The notes under the pieces are model-generated. The model was not told the DNA's origin, made no database searches, and was given only the letters and a program-made list of their open reading frames with translations. A stretch of 7,540 nucleotides of DNA from assembly GCA_026388365.1 (NCBI GenBank), contig JAPLJW010000114.1:1-7540 (forward strand), written 5' to 3'. The first letter of the stretch is position 1. Each line of letters opens with the position of its first letter. The stretch comes from Deltaproteobacteria bacterium (GTDB lineage: Bacteria > Desulfobacterota > Syntrophia > Syntrophales > UBA5619). The position numbers were made by a program, and so were the translations under genes. Positions 1 through 6,561 of the stretch are shown here, piece by piece.

Positions 1-29
1 ACGTCACATAAAATACCGGAGGTTTTAAA

Positions 30-1214
30 ATGATCGCGGACAGACTGAAGAAAGTGGCGCCTTCGCTGACGCTGGCCATAGACGCAAAGGCAAAACAGAT
101 GATCAAAGAGGGGTTGGACCTTGTTGGTTTCGGTGTAGGCGAGCCTGATTTTAACACGCCGGAAAACATCAAGGAAGCCGGGATAAACGCCATCAAGGCA
201 AACAAGACCCGGTACACGCCGGCGTCGGGAGTGCCTGAGCTCAAGGCTGCCGTAGCCGAGAAATTCAAGAAAGAAAACGGGCTTGAGTACAAACCGTCGG
301 ATATTATCATTTCCTGCGGCGCCAAGCACTCGCTGTACAATATTTTCATGGCGATATTGAACCCCGGCGACGAAGTGATCATTTTCTCGCCTTACTGGGT
401 TTCTTACGAGGAACAGGTGAAGATCGCCGACGGGGTCCCGGTTTTTGTGCGGCTGGACGAGCCAAGGAACTTCGAGATCGATTTTAATATGCTTGAGAAA
501 AAGATCACAACAAAGACAAAGGCCATGATCGTGAACTCGCCTTCAAACCCGACAGGCGCAGTGCTTTCGGCAGATTCGCTGAAGAAACTGGCGGACATCG
601 CCTTGAAACACAACCTGCTCATTATTTCCGACGAGATTTACGAGAAATTGATTTACAACGGGAAGAAACATTTCTCCATTGCCTCTTTCTCGAAGGAAGT
701 CAAGGCGCAGACCATCGTGGTCAACGGCGTGTCCAAAACGTACGCCATGACGGGCTGGCGTATCGGCTATCTCGCGTCCGACAACAAGGAAATCGTTTCA
801 GCCATCGACAACCTGCAGTCGCATTCCACATCGAACCCTGCGACCATGACGCAGGCGGCCGCCGTAGAAGCTCTAAAAACGCCGGACAGCGTCGTGCAGG
901 CGATGGTATCCGAGTTTGATCAAAGAAGGCAGCACATCATGAAGCGCCTGGACGGAATACCGGGACTGACTTATGTCGAGCCGGAAGGCGCGTTTTATAT
1001 TTTCCCGAATTTTTCCTCCTTCAAAGGGAAAACCATCAGGGGCAGGCAGATTAAAGGGTCTCTTGACCTTGCTGAAATGCTGCTGAACGAGGCCAAAGTG
1101 GCTGTGGTCCCGGGGGTCGCATTCGGCACAGACAACCATTTCCGGCTGTCTTACGCAACATCAATGGCAAACATAGACAAAGGGCTGGACCGAATAACTG
1201 AAGCTCTGAAATAG
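30..1214 (+). CDS. PLP-dependent aspartate-type aminotransferase (class I, Ib-like)
   Basis: Complete 394-residue fold-type I aminotransferase, probably cytosolic and transferring amino groups between aspartate or a similar amino acid and 2-oxoglutarate. Visible landmarks: GVGEPDF (35-41), the RYTPASG segment (61-67), PYWVSY (121-126), NSPSNPTG (169-176) with the cofactor-contacting Asn, SDEIY (200-204) with the pyridine-binding Asp201, SKTYAMTGWRIGY (235-247) with the Schiff-base Lys236, and HFRLSYA (370-376) with Arg372 expected to bind the substrate alpha-carboxylate. The pattern closely resembles thermophilic Ib aspartate aminotransferases, some of which also use prephenate, so exact specificity is open. 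The start is supported by GGAGG at 18-22, seven bases before ATG. It reads as less GC-rich than the genes downstream, and a 169-bp gap follows, so it is probably a separate transcription unit. A role in the downstream pathway is possible but not shown. Confidence 0.93.
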   Translation: MIADRLKKVAPSLTLAIDAKAKQMIKEGLDLVGFGVGEPDFNTPENIKEAGINAIKANKTRYTPASGVPELKAAVAEKFKKENGLEYKPSDIIISCGAKHSLYNIFMAILNPGDEVIIFSPYWVSYEEQVKIADGVPVFVRLDEPRNFEIDFNMLEKKITTKTKAMIVNSPSNPTGAVLSADSLKKLADIALKHNLLIISDEIYEKLIYNGKKHFSIASFSKEVKAQTIVVNGVSKTYAMTGWRIGYLASDNKEIVSAIDNLQSHSTSNPATMTQAAAVEALKTPDSVVQAMVSEFDQRRQHIMKRLDGIPGLTYVEPEGAFYIFPNFSSFKGKTIRGRQIKGSLDLAEMLLNEAKVAVVPGVAFGTDNHFRLSYATSMANIDKGLDRITEALK

Positions 1215-1383
1215 CCCTATTTCGACACAACATCATGCGAAGAAATCCCCTTGACAAACAAGGGAACCCATTGTAGGCCTATCCTACGAAAAGCCGTATA
1301 CAAAATACAATATCTGCGTATGGCAAAAGGGCAACTCTTTACATCAGATCCGAAGAGAATCGAATCATCCAAAGGAGGAAAAT
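1215..1383 (+). promoter_or_regulatory. Candidate promoter/operator region upstream of tctC
   Basis: This gap separates the aminotransferase from the transporter-mutase operon. It holds a perfect TTGACA (1251-1256), but I find no convincing TATAAT 16-18 bases downstream; the best match, TACAAT at 1306-1311, is too far away. Two small inverted repeats are present: CCCTTG/CAAGGG (1248-1253 and 1259-1264, 5-base loop), overlapping the TTGACA, and GTAGG/CCTAC (1273-1277 and 1283-1287), which would sit at an operator position. A GTATAC palindrome (1296-1301) lies within GTATACAA, which resembles half of a GntR-type operator. A strong Shine-Dalgarno AAAGGAGG (1371-1378) precedes tctC. A promoter somewhere here is likely from the gene layout; the individual elements are tentative. 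Confidence 0.4.
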
Positions 1384-2346
1384 ATGTATAAGAGAATGTT
1401 TAAGGTTATCGTATGTTCCCTCGTCCTTTTAACCCTTGCAGTGCCTGCCTGGGCGGCCGAAAAGTACCCGGATCGGCCCATTGACTTCATCTGCACCTGG
1501 GGGGTCGGCGGCGGCGCCGATCAGATGGCCCGGACCATTGGAAGATTGGCCGAAAAAAATCTGGGAGTCGCCATGCCCATATCCAATGTCCCGGGTTCTT
1601 CCGGAAATTCCGGCATGGCCAATCTGCTTGCGGCCAAAACGGACGGCTACACGATCGCCACCTATATTGCCGACACACTGGGAACCATACCGGCGGGAAC
1701 GGCACGGCATAAGATCACCGACATGGAATGGCTCGTGCGGACCCAGGTTGCCCAATCGTATCTGTTCGTCAAATACGACAGCCCCTTCAAGACCATACAG
1801 GATCTCCTGAAATACGCCAAAGAAAATCCGGGAAAACTGAAGGTGGCTGCAACGGGCTTCGGCACCGTCGATGACATCACCGTCCGTTACCTCGCATCCA
1901 AGGGCTTTCCCATGACGACCATTCCCCTTGCCCAGCCCGGCGAGCGATACGCCAATGCCCTGGGAGGCCATTCGGAGGTGCTCTATGAGCAGGCGGGCGA
2001 TATAAAACAGTATTTGGAAGCCAAGCAGCTCCGCCCGCTGATCATCTTCGCCACGAAACGCTTGGCCGCTTTCCCCGATCTTCCCTGTTCCAAGGAACTG
2101 GGTTTAGACATCACCCTGCCCCAGTTCCGTTCCATTGTCGCGAAAAAGGGCGTAGCGGCGGATCGCGTAAAGATTTTGGTCGATGCCTTCAATAAAGCCA
2201 TGGACACCCCCGAGTGGAAGAAATTTGCCGATGATCAGTATCTTGACCCGGAAAGCTATATGGGCCCCGAGGAATTTACGCCCTGGGTTGCCGGGGAAGT
2301 GGAAACAATGCGTCAATTCATGAAAACCTACGGGATGGCCAAATAG
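1384..2346 (+). CDS. tctC: TTT-family periplasmic substrate-binding protein (TctC/Bug)
   Basis: Extracytoplasmic binding protein that captures a small carboxylate and hands it to the TctAB permease. The 320 residues match the usual family length. The N terminus is a classic Sec signal peptide: basic MYKRMFK, hydrophobic core 8-20, and a PAWA-A site giving cleavage near residue 24 or 25. The mature protein begins with the family start KYPDRPI, followed by the glycine-rich ligand loop TWGVGGGADQMAR (38-50) and NVPGSSGNSGM...DGYT (69-90), both standard Bug/TctC elements. Start choice is firm: AAAGGAGG lies five bases upstream of ATG. It is first in the operon, followed by a structured spacer that could let it be made in excess over the permease. 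Ligand cannot be read from sequence; family members bind citrate, aromatic or dicarboxylic acids, glutamate, aspartate or nicotinate. Confidence 0.92.
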   Translation: MYKRMFKVIVCSLVLLTLAVPAWAAEKYPDRPIDFICTWGVGGGADQMARTIGRLAEKNLGVAMPISNVPGSSGNSGMANLLAAKTDGYTIATYIADTLGTIPAGTARHKITDMEWLVRTQVAQSYLFVKYDSPFKTIQDLLKYAKENPGKLKVAATGFGTVDDITVRYLASKGFPMTTIPLAQPGERYANALGGHSEVLYEQAGDIKQYLEAKQLRPLIIFATKRLAAFPDLPCSKELGLDITLPQFRSIVAKKGVAADRVKILVDAFNKAMDTPEWKKFADDQYLDPESYMGPEEFTPWVAGEVETMRQFMKTYGMAK

Positions 2347-2384
2347 AGGGCCTCCCCTCCGGGTATTCCCGATAGAGACGGCTC

Positions 2385-2437
2385 CGCTCTCCTCGCGATG
2401 GCCTGCGTCATGGATCGATCCCATCGCGGGAAGAGCG
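2385..2437 (+). promoter_or_regulatory. Long imperfect stem-loop between tctC and tctB
   Basis: Two arms pair almost completely. CGCTCT (2385-2390) pairs with AGAGCG (2432-2437); after one C/A mismatch, CTCGCGATGG (2392-2401) pairs with CCATCGCGGG (2421-2430), including one G-U pair. This gives 16 pairs around a 19-base loop. No T-run follows directly (the nearest is about 40 bases on), so it is not a normal intrinsic terminator. It sits 38 bases after the tctC stop, which fits an mRNA-stabilising or processing hairpin that raises binding-protein output over permease. Smaller hairpins lie just upstream: GAGGG/CCCTC (2346-2359) and CGGG/CCCG (2360-2371). Pairing is seen directly; function is inferred. 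Confidence 0.6.
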
Positions 2438-2446
2438 CTCTTCTGC

Positions 2447-2466
2447 TTCATTTCGATTCATTTCGA
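2447..2466 (+). repeat. Perfect 10-bp tandem duplication
   Basis: TTCATTTCGA occurs twice, end to end (2447-2456 and 2457-2466), in the tctC-tctB spacer just after the large hairpin. The 10-bp period is about one helical turn. It may be a small slippage duplication or two aligned protein sites; nothing further supports either. Confidence 0.6.
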
Positions 2467-2499
2467 GGCATTCCCTCCTTTTTTTCAAAGGAAAAGATT

Positions 2500-3057
2500 A
2501 TGACCCCTGACTCAGCAGAAAAAATCGAAAACCGGTCCTCCCGTTTAAAAATAAAACCACTGATCGGTCCGCTTCTCATCTTTATCGCGGCCGTCTATTT
2601 CTATGTGCTTGCCGGCTCAATAGATGAAAACCCCATGCCGGGTCAGATGGGGCCGGCATTCTGGCCCCGGGTGATCCTCATTCTACTGATGGCGAGCTGC
2701 GTCCTCAAGGCCCTGGAGTCCTATCTCGCCTTCGGGAAAGGGATCGCCGACATAGGGTTGGAATCCGCCCCTCCCGACGTAAGCGTATCCAAATTGATCG
2801 TCATGATCATCCTGGTCCTGGCCGTCGTGCCGGGCATGGAGATCCTCGGCTTTGCCCTGGCCAACTTTATCTTTCTGATCCTGTTCATGCGCATCGCCGG
2901 GGTGCGCAAGCTGCCTTCGCTCATCGTGACTTCTCTGTTGGGAACCATCTTCCTGCTCTATCTTTTCGGGAAGGTCGTGTATCTTCCCCTGCCCAAGGGG
3001 GACTGGATTTTTAATGATCTGACGATTTTTATCTACCGCCTTCTGTACATCATTTAG
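2500..3057 (+). CDS. tctB: TTT-family small membrane subunit TctB
   Basis: Small integral membrane subunit of the tripartite tricarboxylate transporter, working with TctA in the inner membrane. From the chosen ATG it has 185 residues: a polar N terminus (1-20), a hydrophobic helix at about 21-38, the family-like segment PGQMGPAFWPRVI (47-59), a helix at about 57-72, a polar loop 73-96, two closely spaced helices at about 98-131, and a last helix near 140-157. This layout and length are typical of TctB. An upstream in-frame ATG at 2398 would add 34 residues, but that extension is polar, spans the intercistronic hairpin and has no good ribosome site. AAAGGA (2487-2492) placed before ATG 2500 favours the shorter protein. 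tctA follows after 31 bases, so the two are surely co-transcribed. Confidence 0.85.
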   Translation: MTPDSAEKIENRSSRLKIKPLIGPLLIFIAAVYFYVLAGSIDENPMPGQMGPAFWPRVILILLMASCVLKALESYLAFGKGIADIGLESAPPDVSVSKLIVMIILVLAVVPGMEILGFALANFIFLILFMRIAGVRKLPSLIVTSLLGTIFLLYLFGKVVYLPLPKGDWIFNDLTIFIYRLLYII

Positions 3058-3088
3058 GAGTCAACGGGTAAATAAGGAGAAATCTATC

Positions 3089-4597
3089 ATGTTTGACCAA
3101 TTAGCCCTTCTGGGCAGCGGCCTGTTGAGCACCTTCCAACCCCTGAATTTTTCCATGATCCTCGCCGGCCTCAGCATCGGGATCCTGGCCGGCGCGCTGC
3201 CGGGAATCACCATGCTGAACGCCATTGTCCTGGTGCTGCCCTTTACCTATCTGATGGGCATCGTGCCGGCGCTGCTGCTGATGACCTCCGTGTACTGCGG
3301 CGGCGTCTTCGGAGGGTCCATCACGGGAATTCTCTTCAATATTCCGGGGGACCCGATGAATGTACCCACGACCTGGGAAGGATACCAGTTGAACAAGAAG
3401 GGGTTCGTTTCCAAGGCTCTGGGTATGGCAATCATGTGTTCGGCCATCGGCGGTTTTCTCAGCGCCGTGATCATGACCGTGGCCTCCCCCCTCTTCGCCA
3501 AGGTGGCCCTCTCGTTCTCCACCTGTGAATATTTCGCCGTCGTTTTTCTGGGCCTCGCGAGCGTCGTGGTCATTGGAACCCGTTCCATCGGCAGCGCTTT
3601 TATCTCCCTTTTCATCGGCATGTTACTGGGGACGGTGGGGATGGACGACATCTATGGCGCAGCCCGGTTCACCTTCGGTTCCCGGATCATGGAGACCGGG
3701 ATCAGCTTCACCACCGTTCTGATCGGCATCTTTGCCATCGGTGAAGTCTTGGACCAGCTTTCTGTAAAAGGAAAGCAGGCGATCGTCAGCCGCCTGCGTC
3801 CCAAGACAACGCTGCCCAGCCTGAAGGATCTTTGGAATTTGCGCCATACGATCCTGCGCGGTCTGGGCATCGGGGTGGTTATTGGAGCGATTCCCGGCAC
3901 CGGGGCCACCGTAGCCTCCTTCATCTCTTACGGCGTGGAAAAACAGGTCTCGAAACATCCGGAAAAATTCGGCACCGGCGTCTGGGAAGGCCTGGCCGCT
4001 TCCGAAACAGCGATCAACGGATCCACCGGCGGCGCCATGATTCCGCTGCTCACCCTGGGGATTCCGGGCAGCGGCGCCACAGCCGTCATGATGGGGGCTT
4101 TTCTCCTCCATGGCATTCAGCCGGGTCCGCTGCTTTTCGCAAAATCTCCCGAATCGGTTTACACCATCTTTGCCGGCATGCTCGTCTGCAACCTGATCAT
4201 GATCCTGGCCGGTCTGGTCACCGCCAAATTTTTCTCCGAACTGATGCGCGTGCCGGAAGATATGCTTTCGGCATTCATCATCTCCTTCTGCCTCCTGGGC
4301 GCCTTCGCCCTGCGCAATGACATGGCCGATGTCTGGTTCATGGTCATCTTCGGGATCATCGGCTATTTCATGCGCCGTTTCGATATCCCCTCCGCCCCGA
4401 TGATCCTGGGGCTGATCCTGGGGCCCCTGGCCGAAAGATATTTCATGACCAGCATCATCAGCTCCGGCAACGATTTTACCATTTTCTTTTGCCGACCGAT
4501 GAGCGGTACGATCATGGTCATCTCCCTGGCGCTTTTGATCATGCCATTCATCCGGGGTCTGATCAAAAAAGGGAAAAAGAGAATGGAGGAGGCATGA
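3089..4597 (+). CDS. tctA: TTT-family large permease subunit TctA
   Basis: Large multispanning subunit (502 residues, about 12 hydrophobic segments) that forms the translocation path for the carboxylate delivered by TctC, most likely driven by an ion gradient. The two characteristic glycine-rich halves are visible: AGALPGIT (34-41) with [19 protein letters not shown] (69-87), and [10 protein letters not shown] (265-274) with [18 protein letters not shown] (314-331). The usual APE-ANNA-like stretch before the second motif is changed to ASETAING (303-310), which may bear on substrate choice. AAGGAGA (3074-3080) lies eight bases before ATG. The 3' end contains a GGAGGAGG stretch that serves as the ribosome site of glmS, and its stop codon overlaps the glmS start as ATGA. 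The long reverse-strand open frames inside it are codon-bias shadows. Confidence 0.94.
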   Translation: MFDQLALLGSGLLSTFQPLNFSMILAGLSIGILAGALPGITMLNAIVLVLPFTYLMGIVPALLLMTSVYCGGVFGGSITGILFNIPGDPMNVPTTWEGYQLNKKGFVSKALGMAIMCSAIGGFLSAVIMTVASPLFAKVALSFSTCEYFAVVFLGLASVVVIGTRSIGSAFISLFIGMLLGTVGMDDIYGAARFTFGSRIMETGISFTTVLIGIFAIGEVLDQLSVKGKQAIVSRLRPKTTLPSLKDLWNLRHTILRGLGIGVVIGAIPGTGATVASFISYGVEKQVSKHPEKFGTGVWEGLAASETAINGSTGGAMIPLLTLGIPGSGATAVMMGAFLLHGIQPGPLLFAKSPESVYTIFAGMLVCNLIMILAGLVTAKFFSELMRVPEDMLSAFIISFCLLGAFALRNDMADVWFMVIFGIIGYFMRRFDIPSAPMILGLILGPLAERYFMTSIISSGNDFTIFFCRPMSGTIMVISLALLIMPFIRGLIKKGKKRMEEA

Positions 4598-5019
4598 CCC
4601 CCGGGCAGGCAAAAAAGACCGTCGTCCTGGGGGTACTGGGGGTGGATGCCCATGTGGTGGGAAACAAAATCATGGCCCACGCCCTGGAAAGCGCCGGTTT
4701 TCAAGTCGTCAATATCGGCACCTTTTCATCACAGGAGGATTTTATCCGGGCGGCTATTGAGTCGGCGGCTGACGCCCTGCTTGTCGCCTCCCTTTGCGGC
4801 CACGGGGAGATAGAATGCCGCGGATTCCGCGAAAAATGTGTGGAGTCCGGCATCGGCGATATCCACTTGGTCGCCGGGGGAAATCTCGTCGTGGGAAAGC
4901 AGGAATGGGAAACGGTGCAGATCCGTTTTCTCGAGATGGGTTTCAACCGCGCCTACCCGCCCGGTGTTTCACCCAAGAAGGTGATCGACGATCTGAAGTA
5001 TGATCTGAAAACCAGCTGA
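4594..5019 (+). CDS. glmS: Glutamate mutase-type B12-binding subunit (sigma/S)
   Basis: Small cobalamin-binding subunit (141 residues; clostridial GlmS is about 137) of an adenosylcobalamin-dependent carbon-skeleton mutase. It has a Rossmann-like fold that holds B12 in the base-off, His-on form. The signature DxHxxG is present as DAHVVG (18-23), so His20 is the expected lower cobalt ligand. Other family marks are [11 protein letters not shown] (40-50), SLCGHGEIE (66-74; clostridial enzymes, from memory, have SLYGQGEID), [11 protein letters not shown] (95-105) around the nucleotide tail, and YPPGVSP (121-127). Close similarity along the whole length to Clostridium GlmS, from memory, makes the family assignment secure. 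The ATG overlaps the tctA stop (ATGA), with GGAGG (4585-4589) four bases upstream. Together with glmE it forms the active enzyme; the substrate is decided mainly by GlmE. Confidence 0.95.
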   Translation: MTPGQAKKTVVLGVLGVDAHVVGNKIMAHALESAGFQVVNIGTFSSQEDFIRAAIESAADALLVASLCGHGEIECRGFREKCVESGIGDIHLVAGGNLVVGKQEWETVQIRFLEMGFNRAYPPGVSPKKVIDDLKYDLKTS

Positions 5020-5030
5020 CGGTAACGTTC

Positions 5031-5079
5031 GCGGCAATTTCTTCCATGAATTCCTTCCTGGCTGATTGCGCATTTTTTT
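5031..5079 (+). terminator. Weak hairpin plus T7 between glmS and glmL (possible attenuator)
   Basis: GC and GCAAT (5031-5032, 5034-5038, bulged G5033) can pair with ATTGC and GC (5065-5071). Only one base separates this stem from seven T residues (5073-5079). The stem has about 7 pairs and a 26-base loop, so it is weak for an intrinsic terminator. It lies just before the glmL start and could cause partial termination or slow initiation. Low confidence. Confidence 0.25.
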
Positions 5080-5085
5080 GATGGA

Positions 5086-6489
5086 ATGAGTGATATGGCA
5101 TTAGCGCTCCTCATTGATTTCGGCAGTACCTTTACCAAGATTCAGGCCATCGATCTCGAGACCGAAGAGATCGTAGCCTATGCCCAGAGCTGCACCACCG
5201 TGGAAACGGATATCATGGCGGGTTTGCGCGGCGCCCTCGATCTCCTTCCGGCCAGGGTCCGCAACAGTGACTTTTCCTGCAAGCTCTCGAGCAGCAGCGC
5301 CGCCGGGGGCTTGGGTATGGTCACCATCGGCCTCATCCCTGAACTTTCCGCAGAGGCGGCCCGGCGCGCGGCTCTGGGCGCCGGAGCCAAGGTGATCAAA
5401 GTCTATGCTTTCCGGCTTTCAGCGAAAGAACTTCAGGAACTGGAGTCCCTGAACCCCGACATTCTGCTTCTCGCCGGCGGGACCGATGGCGGCAACGCAG
5501 ACGTGATTCTGGAAAACGCGGAAAAACTCGCCCTGAGCCGGGTCCGCTGTCCCATCGTCATCGCCGGCAACAAGGTCGCCGCCGACGAAGTGAACGCCAT
5601 TCTCTCGGCTTCCGGCAAACCGACGCTGGTTACGGACAACGTCATGCCCGAGGTGAACGTGCTTAATGTGGAGCCGGCCCGGGAGATGATCCGCAGGGTC
5701 TTCATCGAGCGCATCATCGAAGCCAAGGGACTGAAGCGGGCCGAGGCGTTTGTTGAGGGAATCCTCATGCCTACCCCCACGGCGGTCCTGAAGGCGGCCA
5801 GACTGCTGTCACAGGGAACACCCCGGGAAAAGGGGCTGGGAGATCTGGTCATCGTGGATGTCGGCGGGGCCACAACCGACGTCCATTCCATCGGCCTGGG
5901 CAGCCCCTGTCAGGCCGGGGTCATTTTCAAGGGTCTTCCAGAACCCCTGGCCAAGCGGACCGTGGAGGGAGATCTGGGCATCCGCTACAATGCCAAATCC
6001 ATTCTGCGTCTCCGGGGACCGGAGCGGCTCATGAGGAATGCTTCCCTGGAAACCGACCGGCTGGCGCCCAAGATCGAGGCCCTCTGCCGGAACGTGGAAT
6101 TCCTGCCCCAGACGGAGGAGGACATGCAGCTCGACCTCGCCCTGGCAACCTGTGCCGCCCAAGCGGCCATGGAAAGGCATGCCGGGACCATCGAGGCTGT
6201 CTGGGGACCCCAGGGACAGTATTACATTCAGCACGGCAAGGACCTTACGGAAGTCGGCCACCTGATCGGCACGGGGGGCATTTTTACCCATCACCCCCAG
6301 GCAGGTCTCATCCTGCAGAAAACCCTCTTTTCACCGGAAGAACCCTTTTCCCTGAGGCCGAAGCAGCCGTCGCTTTACACCGATGCCAAATACTGTCTTT
6401 ATGCGATCGGTTTGCTGGCGGACCGTTATCCGGATCCGGCCTTGCGGATTGCCAGAAAATATCTGAAAAAGCTGGAATCAACGACATGA
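5086..6489 (+). CDS. glmL: GlmL/MutL, actin-like ATPase chaperone of glutamate mutase
   Basis: ASKHA-fold ATPase of the GlmL/MutL family, encoded with glutamate mutases and believed to reactivate or protect the mutase by exchanging damaged B12. It is unrelated to mismatch-repair MutL. The 467 residues match the family's usual 460 or so. Visible nucleotide-binding elements: phosphate-1 LIDFGSTFTK (9-18), SSSAAGGLGM (69-78), LLLAGGTDGGN (127-137), phosphate-2 VIVDVGGATTDVHS (255-268), KRTVEGDLGIRYNA (290-303) and the adenosine motif HLIGTGGIFTH (392-402). Ribosome-site evidence is weak: only GGA directly before ATG 5086. An alternative in-frame ATG at 5095, beginning MALALLIDFG, has the same GGA nine bases upstream and may be the true start. 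Position between glmS and glmE matches the clostridial S-L-E order. Its presence argues that the associated mutase is catalytically active. Confidence 0.92.
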   Translation: MSDMALALLIDFGSTFTKIQAIDLETEEIVAYAQSCTTVETDIMAGLRGALDLLPARVRNSDFSCKLSSSSAAGGLGMVTIGLIPELSAEAARRAALGAGAKVIKVYAFRLSAKELQELESLNPDILLLAGGTDGGNADVILENAEKLALSRVRCPIVIAGNKVAADEVNAILSASGKPTLVTDNVMPEVNVLNVEPAREMIRRVFIERIIEAKGLKRAEAFVEGILMPTPTAVLKAARLLSQGTPREKGLGDLVIVDVGGATTDVHSIGLGSPCQAGVIFKGLPEPLAKRTVEGDLGIRYNAKSILRLRGPERLMRNASLETDRLAPKIEALCRNVEFLPQTEEDMQLDLALATCAAQAAMERHAGTIEAVWGPQGQYYIQHGKDLTEVGHLIGTGGIFTHHPQAGLILQKTLFSPEEPFSLRPKQPSLYTDAKYCLYAIGLLADRYPDPALRIARKYLKKLESTT

Positions 6490-6561
6490 ACCTCCGGGGA
6501 AAGCCCAGAGGCTCAAAATCCGCCGCAACAGGCGAGGAATAGAACCTCAAGGAAGTGAAAT

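Noticed and set aside
1248..1264. CCCTTG/CAAGGG hairpin as terminator of the aminotransferase gene
   Set aside because: The stem has only 6 bp and no T-run follows; it is better treated as part of the uncertain promoter region.
1429..1971. 180-codon reverse-strand open frame across tctC
   Set aside because: It lies wholly inside tctC, whose signal peptide and binding motifs are clear; no independent support.
2398..2499. N-terminal extension of tctB from the ATG at 2398
   Set aside because: The 34 extra residues are polar and unlike TctB, they overlap the intercistronic stem-loop, and a good ribosome site precedes ATG 2500.
4489..4593. Upstream in-frame extension of glmS inside tctA
   Set aside because: It would overlap tctA by over 100 bases; homologous GlmS begins near the ATG at 4594, which has a GGAGG stretch just upstream.
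3623..4612. 329-codon reverse-strand open frame across tctA
   Set aside because: It is rich in Asp, His, Gly and Gln, has no recognisable domain, and mirrors a strongly supported membrane protein on the + strand; it is a codon-bias shadow.
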